This document shows, piece by piece, positions 54,346 through 61,907 of a stretch of 64,000 bases of DNA. The stretch spans positions 66,604,257 to 66,668,256 of the forward strand of contig CP154956.1 of assembly GCA_039621445.1 (NCBI GenBank), given 5' to 3'. The stretch is from Euglena gracilis. Its lineage: Eukaryota > Euglenida > Euglenophyceae > Euglenales. The notes beneath the pieces were generated by a model. It saw nothing but the letters and a program-made list of their open reading frames with translations, was not told the DNA's origin and searched no databases. Position 1 is the first letter of the stretch. Every line of letters starts with the position of its first letter. A program made the position numbers and the translations under genes.

Positions 54346-54462
54346 ATGGTGGTCGTGTTCCAGTTCATCTTTCTGTTCCTTCCCCTCGCCTTCGACGCTC
54401 AGGACAGGCAGCTGGCAGCGCGCGCGCAGGAGCTGAGCTGTCGTCGTGAGGAGATGCGGTGA
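54346..54462 (+). CDS. Small hydrophobic open frame in element B, status uncertain
   Basis: 38 codons from ATG to TGA. It starts MVVVFQFIFLFLPLAFDAQD, a single membrane-spanning stretch, followed by a charged tail. No other copy is available for comparison, so it may be chance. Confidence 0.2.
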   Translation: MVVVFQFIFLFLPLAFDAQDRQLAARAQELSCRREEMR

Positions 54463-54749
54463 CGTCGGCGGCAGCTGGCTCACCCCCTACTGACCTGATG
54501 GATACTGTGGAGGCTCTCACCCACCAACCCAACCTCTTACTGGTGTGCCACCCCTACCCTCTCTTCCCCAACCAAGGCTGAGCCACGGTGAGCCCGGCCG
54601 AGGCCGAGCCAGGAGAAGGGAGACCGGAGAGAGCCCAGAGAGGAGAGAGAGAGGAGAGGAGAGGAGAGCGACGAAGCACGGGGGCGAAAGCCCCGGGGAG
54701 AGGCGAGCAAAGAAGGAGAGGAAAGGAGAAAGAAAGGGGACCCAAGGGG

Positions 54750-56026
54750 GGAAACCCAACCGACCCCGGGGGCAAAGGGGGCCCAGAGGGGACCCAGGGA
54801 AGACCAAAGGACCCGGACCAGGGGCACCCAAGAGCGGCCCAGGGGGGGCCGCCCAAGACCACCCGGGGGGGGGGCACGAGCGGCCAACGGGGGCAAAAAA
54901 AAAAAAAAAAAAAAAGAGCGGCCGGGGGGCCGCGCCCACACCGGGGGGGGGGGGAACCCAAGAGCGGCCCAGGGGGGGCCGCCCACGACCCCGGGGGGGG
55001 GGCGGCCGAAGAACGGCCCAGGGGGGCCGCCCAGACCCCAGGGGGGGGGGGGCCGAAAAGCGGCCCAGGGGGGGCCGCCCAGACCCAGGGGGGGGGGGGG
55101 CGCCGCACGGCCCAGGGGGGGCCGCAGAGGGGGGGGGGGGGCCGCGCCCACACCCGGGGGGGGGGGCCCAAGAGCGGCCCAGGGGGGCCCGCCCACGACC
55201 CCGGGGGGGGGGGCGCCGAAAAGCGGCCCAGGGGGGCCGCCCAGACCCCGGGGGGGGGGGGGCGCCGAAAAGCGGCCCAGGGGGGGCCGCCCAGACCCCG
55301 GGGGGGGGGGGGGGCGCCGAAAAGCGGACCAGGGGGGCCGCCCAGACCCCAGGGGGGGGGCGCCGAAAAGCGGCCCAGGGGGGCCGCCCAGACCCGGGGG
55401 GGGGGGAGGGGGGCGCCCAAAGCGGCCCAGGGGGGCCGCAAACCCCCCGGGGGGGGGGGGGCCAAGGGGCCGCCCAGAGAAACCCCAGAACGCCCCCGCC
55501 ACCACCCGAGAGCGCCACGAAGCCGCCCAGCACCCCCACGCCCCAAAGCCAAAAGGAGGGGGCCCCAACCCCCCCGGGGGGGGGGGGGCGGCCAGCAGCC
55601 CCAGGGGGGCCGCCCACCGCCGGGGCCAAAAAACGAAAAAACAAAAAAACCCAACCCCGCCCCCTAGAAAAGCCAGGGGGCCCCCAAGGGGCCCGGCAAC
55701 GGCGGGGGCCAGGCCCCCAAAAAAAAAAAAAAAGCCCACACCAGACCCAAAAAGCCCACTGAGGGCCCCAAAAACCCCAAGCCGCCCAGGCCCCCTCACC
55801 CCGGGGGGGGGGGCCCAACCAACCCCCCCCAGCCCCCCCCCCCCCCCCCCCCAGCCCCCCAAAAGCCCCCACCCCCCCACCAGGCCGAGCGGCCCAGGGG
55901 CCCGCCCAAGACCACCCGGGGGGGGGGGCACGCACGGCCCAGGGGGGCCGGCAAAAACAGCGCCGGGGGGGGGCCGCGCCCCCAACCCGGGGGGGGGGGC
56001 CAAGCGGCCCAGGGGCCGCCCCGACC

Positions 56027-56062
<36 letters not shown>

Positions 56063-57240
56063 AAAGCGGCCAGGGGGGCCGCCCAGACCCCAGGGGGGGG
56101 GGCCCGAAAAGCCGCCCGGGGGGGGCCGCCCAAACCCCCGGGGGGGGGGGCACCACGCCCAGGGGGGGGGCCGCCAAAGCGGCCCAGGGGGGCCCGCCCA
56201 CACCCCGGGGGGGGGGGGAACCCAAAGCGGCCCAGGGGGCCGCCCAGACCCCGGGGGGGGGGGCGCCGCAAAAGCGGCCCAGGGGGCCGCCCAGACCCCA
56301 GGGGGGGGGGGGGGGGGGCCGAAAAGCGGCCCAGGGGGGCCGCCCAGACCCCGGGGGGGGGGCGCCGACAGCGGCCCAAGGGGGCCGCCCAGACCCAGGG
56401 GGGGGGCGCCGAAAGCGGCCCAGGGGGGCCGCCCAGACCCCAGGGGGGGGGCCGAAGCGGCCCAGGGGGGCCGCCCAGACCCACCCGGGGGGGGGGGGGG
56501 CACCACGGCCCAGCCGGCCCGGCGGCCGGGGGCCGCGCCACACCCGGGGGGGGGAACCCAAGAGCGGCCCAGGGGGGCCGCCCAGCCTAGGGGGGGGGGG
56601 GGGCGCCGAAAAGCGGCCCAGGGGGGGCCGCCCAGACCCCAGGGGGGGGGCGCCGAAAAGCGGCCCAGGGGGGCCGCCCAGACCCCAGGGGGGGGGGGCG
56701 CCGAAAAGCGGCCCAGGGGGGCCGCCCAGACCCCAGGGGGGGGGCGCCGAAAGGGGCCCAGCACGGGCCGCCCACAGGGGGGGCGCCCAAAAGCGGCCCA
56801 GGGGGGCCCCCCAGGCCCCGGGGGGGGGGGGGGCCCAAAAGAAGCCCAGGGGGGCCCCCAGACCCCGGGGGGGGGCGCCGCAGCGGCCCAGGGGGGCCGC
56901 CCAGACCCCAGGGGGGGGGGGCCGAAAAGCGGCCCAGGGGGGGCCGCCCAGACCCACACCCATGGGGGGGGGCGCCGAGCGGCCAGGGGGGCCGCGCCCA
57001 CACCCGGGGGGGGGGAACCCAAAGCGGCCCAGGGGGCCGCCCAGACCCCGGGGGGGGGGGGGGGCCGAAGCACGGCCCAGGGGGGGCCGCCCGAGACCCC
57101 AGGGGGGGGGGCCGAAAAGCGGCCCAGGGGGGCCGCCCAGACCCCCCCGGGGGGCCGACGGCAGGGGGCCGGCAGCGGCCAGGGGCCGCCAGCCCCAAAG
57201 GGGGGGGGCAACCGAACCCAGACAAGACCACCCACCAAGG
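54750..57240. repeat. G-rich minisatellite in element B 3' region
   Basis: About 45 imperfect copies of a 40-60 bp unit: GCGGCCCAGGGGGGCCGCCC, then AGACCC and a run of 7-30 G, then GCGCCGAAAA. Strand composition is strongly biased, with G runs on the plus strand. Some units vary in the middle, and non-repeat islands lie at about 55480-55560 and 55620-55800. The very long open frames on both strands here (up to 945 codons) are a by-product of the repeat and contain no domain. Confidence 0.9.
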
Positions 57241-57514
57241 AGAGCCAAAGAGCCAAAGCCCAAGCCCAGATTTCCTGAGGCCAGCCCCAAGGGGACGACG
57301 TCAGCAGCGACGCTCACCGAACGCCTGCGGAGCACGGCCAGGGATTGGCTGGCGTCCACCCCCACCCGGACCACAGGAGCCCGCCCGCAGCCGGCACGCC
57401 AGGCAGCGGCGCAACGAAGGACCGGGGAGCCCCGGCCAGGCTCCTGTGGCAGGGGGGCGAGAGAGGCAGCGGCCAGGCCCGGCAGCCGGAGGCAAGGCCG
57501 AGGAAGGGGAGAGA
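57241..57514 (+). other. Element B 3' end with polypurine tract
   Basis: Unique GC-rich DNA ending in GAGGAAGGGGAGAGA, which abuts the 3' LTR at 57515 and is the likely plus-strand primer. Confidence 0.7.
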
Positions 57515-58146
57515 TGGCGGACCGGCCGCTGCACCTTCCTTTGCCACTATTACAGCCTGCTGTTGTATATAGCGAACCACTGCGCTAATTCAGCATCAAA
57601 ATAGCGCAAACCGCACCTCTAACTGTTCTGTTTTTCACTGCAGGCTCCCTCTTTTTACCCATGGTTTCAATTCAAGATTGTGCCTGCTGAATCAAGACCA
57701 AGGTCAAATTATATCAATTTTCAAGGATTTTCAAGGCAATTCAAAGAAAGGCACTGGAGCCAAGGAAGTCAAAAGTTCAAGAAAGTCAAAAATCCAAGGG
57801 CGGAGCAAGCAAAAGATTACAAAAGATTGGTTATCTGCTGGCGCAGGAGAGCAGTACAAGCCAAAAAGGTGTTGGTGCTGGGGTATCTGAAGCCTAGGGG
57901 AGGGCAACCAGGCCTTTTCCTAAACCCCCCCACTGCCGGAAGGGACGCCAAGCCGGACTCCCCCCTCCAACCACTCCCCAAAAAGGAGGGCCTTCGGTCC
58001 CCGGGAAAAAATCCTACGTGGGAAGGGGAGTATCCCGAACCTACCCCTCTCCCCAGAGCCCATCGCGCCTATCCCCCACCCCGCCGGTACCCCCTCACGG
58101 ACCCCCGGGAGTGAAGGCTGGGCAAAAACAAAATCATTCGGGAAAC
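57515..58146 (+). repeat. 3' LTR of element B
   Basis: 632 bp; differs from the 5' LTR by one extra C near 57925. Confidence 0.92.
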
Positions 58147-58874
58147 TGCCCTGCAGCCAGTGTGGGGCCACAGATCACTGGTCTCGGGAATGCCCTGGAA
58201 AAAAATGTTATGAGTGTGGGAAAACGGGACATCTGGCACGATATTGCTGGTGGAGAAAGGGAAAGGGGAAGGGGGCGTCCACACCCCCACGGCGGGGGAG
58301 TGCCTGAAAAAGCGGGGGCCAGAAGGGAGGGGACGGGGGCCCAGGGTGCCCCCAGCACGGCCCTCGGAAGGGGGGTAAGGAACAGGCTCACGGAGATGGT
58401 TGGGTTTTGGTCAAGGGAAGGTCCAAAGGCAGATCCGGACCTGAACCTGCACGGTCCCCCCAGCCCCCCTGACTGAGACACAAAAAGGGGCTGGGGGGGG
58501 CCAGCAGGCCCTCTCATTCTACTCTGCCAACCCCTGATCTGCGCTTTTCACCAGAGAGGGCAGTCCAGGGGGGGGGCTCGGGTCAGAATTCAGGCACGGG
58601 ACAAAGGGAGAACGGACACAAGGCGGCTGGCCCTCCGCAGCAAGCCGCCCAGGGGTCTTCGGGTTCCAGCACACCCAGCCTACCGCAGGTCACAGCACCA
58701 GGAAGGGAGGGAAAACTTCCAAGACAAAAAAATAAAAAACGAAAAAACAAAACGCTCTCACAGGCATCAATCAGGGAGGCAGCGAGGGAGGTCATCAACG
58801 TTCCCCAAACCATCCAGGGCACGGATGAAACCGCCTCCAGCACGGAAAGGTATTCAGGTTTTTCGATTCGCCGA
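58147..58874 (+). pseudogene. Element C gag end: two CCHC zinc knuckles and linker
   Basis: Right after the B 3' LTR the frame reads CSQCGATDHWSREC and CYECGKTGHLARYC, two perfect C-x2-C-x4-H-x4-C knuckles, then WWRKGKGKG. The frame is the same as that of the pol segment at 58875 but is cut by TGA near 58304 and near 58468. The rest is a Gly/Ser/Lys linker. The first TGA lies where gag of element B ends, so it may be natural rather than decay. Confidence 0.8.
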
Positions 58875-61163
58875 GTGAGGTGCGTCAGGACCGCACCTTC
58901 CACCTCAACTCCCACACCACGGCAAGCCCCAGCACCACTCCCAGCCCGTTCCTCAGGGTTTGGGAGGTCGCCCTCCCGGTGGATCTCCCAGGACTACCAC
59001 GTCCGGGAGGAGTACGTCAGGGACGTACTCCGCCGCCTGGGGGTCCAGCCGGAGGTCGACGCCTTTTCTGCCAAAGTAAATCGCAGGTTTGTCCGCTGGT
59101 GGGGGCCAGGGAGTAAAGAGGGAGAAGATGCCTTCAAACAGGACTGGGGCAGGGAGGTTTTGTGGATGAACCCACCTTATAAAAAAATATGGGAGGTCCT
59201 CGAAAAAATCAGGAGGGATCAGGCCCATGCCATCCTGGTGATCCCCAGGTGGCCGGGGCGGCGTTGGTACAGGGAGGCCAGTGGCTTGGCAGTGCGCCAA
59301 GTCACGTTCCCTCAGGGAACACGATTTTTCGGCAGAGGGGAGGAGTTGTGCCGGGGGACCAAGTGCGCCATCACAGCCTTTTTGCTGTGTGGGCACCCAG
59401 ACCGATGCACGCGGGAGGAAGCGACACGAAAGGGAAGGGATAAAAAAACAAGGATCGGGACACATTTTTCAGGGCCACCCCCAGGGACCGGGGGGGCCAC
59501 AGGGGAGGTCAAGCCGGCACACCTGGGGCAGGTGGGGAGAGCGGACCAGCCCAGGCAGATGCTGGACCTGTTCTGCGGGACAGGTTCAGTGGGGGACGTC
59601 TACCGCATCCTGGGTTACCAGTTCACGTCGGTGGACGTGGACCCCAGGTGGCGGCCAGACATTTGTGTTGTCGTGCTGAAATGGAATTTTAAAAAACAGT
59701 TCCAGCCTGGGGATTTTGAGGTGGTGGTGTGCGGGGTCCCCTGCACCGAATTCAGCCTGGCCCTGACCACCAGGGAACGAGATTTTAAATTGGCTGATCA
59801 GCTGGTGCAGCGGGCCCTGGCCATCATCCGGTACCTCCGCCCACAGCGGTGGTGGCTGGAAAACCCCCGGTACGGTTACCTGCGGACCCGCAGGTACGTG
59901 GCAGGTATCCCACACGTGGACGTGGATTACTGCCAGTACGCTGACTGGGGCTACCAGAAGCCCACCAGGATATGGGGCAGCCCCCATGTCCTGGGTCTCC
60001 GGCCACGGGTGTGTGACGGTCGGACCTGCTCCAACCTAGAAAGCCCAGTACCTGAGGGGGGACGGAAGGGACGGCACAAAATTCGGCTCAGCAGCAAACA
60101 CCAAAACCTGCCCAGGCACCTGAAATATCGGATCCCAGAGGCACTCGTCCGTGACCTGGCCACAGCACCGGCACCGGAGGCCCAGGCTGCTGTGTCTCCA
60201 GGGCCAGAGGGAGCCCAACGCGGGGTGCCCTCGGTCTTGCTCCATGAGGTGGGGCAGGGTGCCAGGGAACGGCAGCTGCTGATGCGGGTGCAGGCCAGGG
60301 GGCCAGACGGACAGTCCCACTTCATCAACGCCCTCATTGACACAGGGGCGGAGGTGAACCTGGTCCGAAGAGGCATGCTTCCCAGCACATACCTCCTGCC
60401 TGCCCCCAAGCCCCTGTCCCTGGTGACGGCCAGTGGAGCCAAGATGGAAGGGGGGGAACGGGACGCAACCCTGGACCTGGTCCTCCGGCGGGCGGGGGGC
60501 CTGGGTCAGGGGGAGGGGGCCCTGTGGACTGCCCCAGCCTCCTTCTATGAGGCCGACATCCACGTGGAGGCCATCATCGGCTTCCCATGGCTGGAGGAAA
60601 ACCAGCTCGGGGTGTTCCCACACCTCCGGGCCTTGGCACTGAGGGTGGAGCAGGTGGTCCTCCTTCGGGGGCATGACACGGAGGGTGAGCAAGTTCAGCC
60701 AGCAACCCATAAAAAGGCTCTAAAGCAAGTGAGATACCTGAAAACGGTGGAAAGAGTCAGAGCACTGCGACTGGCTTTGCCAGAGGCAGCCCTGGGGGAG
60801 GACACCGAGGAGCCTGAGTGGGAGGAAAAACCCCTGCACGAGGATGAGGCGACCCAGGAGACAGTGGCCAGGGAACTCCTGCGGGCAGCCCGAGAGGTCG
60901 AGGCAAGGGCAGCCCAAGGGGTCATCCTTGTTCCCGAAGGGGAACAGGTGACCAGCCAGCGGGCTGAGGAGCTCCGGGTAGCCCTCCGGAGGGACTTCGA
61001 GGGGGAGGTTCTCCGAGACAGGATTTGGGAGGAAAGAATTGTTCGGGGGCCCCTGGGGGAAGGGAAAATCGAATTAAAACCGGGATCGGTGGCGAAAAAG
61101 CAGAGGCCCATCCACCTGACAGGGGAGAGGCACAGGGCATTGTGTGACCTGGTGGACGAGTGA
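58875..61163 (+). CDS. Element C pol: NPPY domain, C5-methyltransferase-like domain, protease, RT start
   Basis: 762 residues. At about 36-172 is an adenine-methyltransferase-like domain: EVDAFSAKVNRRFVRWW (60-76), DAFKQDW (85-91), WMNPPYKKIWEVLEKI (97-112), LVIPRWPGRRWY (121-132). This is the pattern of the domain found in DIRS retrotransposons, and NPPY is motif IV of N6-adenine methyltransferases. At about 228-430 is the C5 domain: LDLFCGTGS 230-238, VPCTEFS 288-294 with Cys 290, WWLENPRYGYL 326-336, DVDYCQ 349-354, KPTRIW 362-367, CDGRTC 380-385, YRIPEALV 418-425. The protease has ALIDTGAEVNLV (486-497) and IIGFPWLEENQLGV. It ends with the RT fingers start (KPGSVAKKQRP) and TGA at 61161, where A has continuous sequence. 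Confidence 0.86.
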   Translation: MRCVRTAPSTSTPTPRQAPAPLPARSSGFGRSPSRWISQDYHVREEYVRDVLRRLGVQPEVDAFSAKVNRRFVRWWGPGSKEGEDAFKQDWGREVLWMNPPYKKIWEVLEKIRRDQAHAILVIPRWPGRRWYREASGLAVRQVTFPQGTRFFGRGEELCRGTKCAITAFLLCGHPDRCTREEATRKGRDKKTRIGTHFSGPPPGTGGATGEVKPAHLGQVGRADQPRQMLDLFCGTGSVGDVYRILGYQFTSVDVDPRWRPDICVVVLKWNFKKQFQPGDFEVVVCGVPCTEFSLALTTRERDFKLADQLVQRALAIIRYLRPQRWWLENPRYGYLRTRRYVAGIPHVDVDYCQYADWGYQKPTRIWGSPHVLGLRPRVCDGRTCSNLESPVPEGGRKGRHKIRLSSKHQNLPRHLKYRIPEALVRDLATAPAPEAQAAVSPGPEGAQRGVPSVLLHEVGQGARERQLLMRVQARGPDGQSHFINALIDTGAEVNLVRRGMLPSTYLLPAPKPLSLVTASGAKMEGGERDATLDLVLRRAGGLGQGEGALWTAPASFYEADIHVEAIIGFPWLEENQLGVFPHLRALALRVEQVVLLRGHDTEGEQVQPATHKKALKQVRYLKTVERVRALRLALPEAALGEDTEEPEWEEKPLHEDEATQETVARELLRAAREVEARAAQGVILVPEGEQVTSQRAEELRVALRRDFEGEVLRDRIWEERIVRGPLGEGKIELKPGSVAKKQRPIHLTGERHRALCDLVDE

Positions 61164-61513
61164 GTTCGGGACAAGAAGGTGGAGGAGGGGGTTCCCAGTG
61201 CCTGGAGCAGCCCCACATTCGTGGTGGCCAAGAAACAGGGGAAGTGGCGTGGGGTTGTGGATTTCCGGGCATTAAATGAGGCCACAGTGACACATGCATA
61301 CCCCCTCCCCAGGATCGAGGACATCCTGGCGAATCAGGGACGGAGGTACCTGTTCTCCGTCCTCGATCTCAAGGATGCCTTCCGTCAGGTGCCCCTACAC
61401 GAAGACTCACGCCCATACACCTGCTGCAGCACCCCCCGGGGGTCCAAGCAGTGGTGTGTGGTCGTGATGGGCCTGAAAAATGGAGTGGCCATTTTTCAGC
61501 GGGTGATCGACTA
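61164..61513 (+). pseudogene. Element C reverse transcriptase, part before the MITE
   Basis: Open after the TGA. It shows GKWRGVVDFRALNEATVTHA, YPLPRIEDIL, DLKDAFRQVPLHEDSR and VVMGLKNGVAIFQRVID, the RT fingers and palm up to just before the catalytic box. The sequence is cut by the MITE in the codon for Tyr of IDYSLREV. Confidence 0.86.
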
Positions 61514-61907
61514 AACCCCCCCCCCCCACCTATAAGAAACCCCCCTCTATAAGAAACCCCCACCTATAAGAAACCCTTTCGGAATTTTCGAACCGACGCC
61601 CACCTATAAGAAACCCCCACCTATAAGAAACCCCTGGGGAGCTTTGAACCCAACCACCCCCTTTTTTCTTCGGCGCCGAAGGAAATTTTTCACCGTTTTT
61701 GGCCACTTTTGGCCACTTTTCTTCGGCGCCGAAGGCGCCGAAGGAAATTTTTGACCGTTTTTGGCCACTTTTGGCCTTTTGTCGGCTCAATACTTTTTCG
61801 GACATTGAAACCCACCTATAAGAAACCCCCACCTATAAGAAACCCCTCGGGCCATTTTTTGGAAACCCACCTATAAGAAACGGGTTTCTTATAGGTGGGG
61901 GGGGGTT
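61514..61907. mobile_element. 394-bp TA-flanked MITE inside element C RT
   Basis: Ends AAC(n)ACCTATAAGAAACCC and the inverse GGGTTTCTTATAGGTG(n)TT; TA duplicated at 61512-61513 and 61908-61909, as in Tc1/mariner insertions. Removing the insert and one TA restores the RT reading frame. Inside are many copies of CACCTATAAGAAACCC, CTTCGGCGCCGAAGG palindromes, and at the right end a 16-bp perfect hairpin. It encodes nothing. Confidence 0.9.
61867..61900. repeat. Hairpin at the right end of the MITE
   Basis: CCCACCTATAAGAAAC, then GG, then GTTTCTTATAGGTGGG: perfect 16-bp arms with a 2-base loop. Confidence 0.9.

Larger units (their letters stand above)
43576..58146 (+). mobile_element. Element B: Ty3/gypsy chromovirus-like retrotransposon with methyltransferase, nested in C
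   Basis: Direct repeats 43576-44206 and 57515-58146 are identical over about 630 bp apart from one extra C in a run. A primer binding site follows the left copy and a purine tract (GAGGAAGGGGAGAGA) precedes the right copy. Inside, in order, are gag, UGA, methyltransferase, protease, RT, RNase H, integrase, chromodomain, and a 2.4-kb G-rich minisatellite. Nearly identical LTRs imply very recent insertion. I found no clear target-site duplication. GC content is far higher than in element A. Frame breaks lie near 50510, between about 51530 and 52140, and several between 52570 and 52680. Confidence 0.93.

Noticed and set aside
54517-57374. A 945-codon and several 350-670-codon frames in the G-rich array
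   Set aside because: They translate the minisatellite (GPLGxxPPPG and the reverse) in several frames at once, with no domain and no variation expected of a protein.
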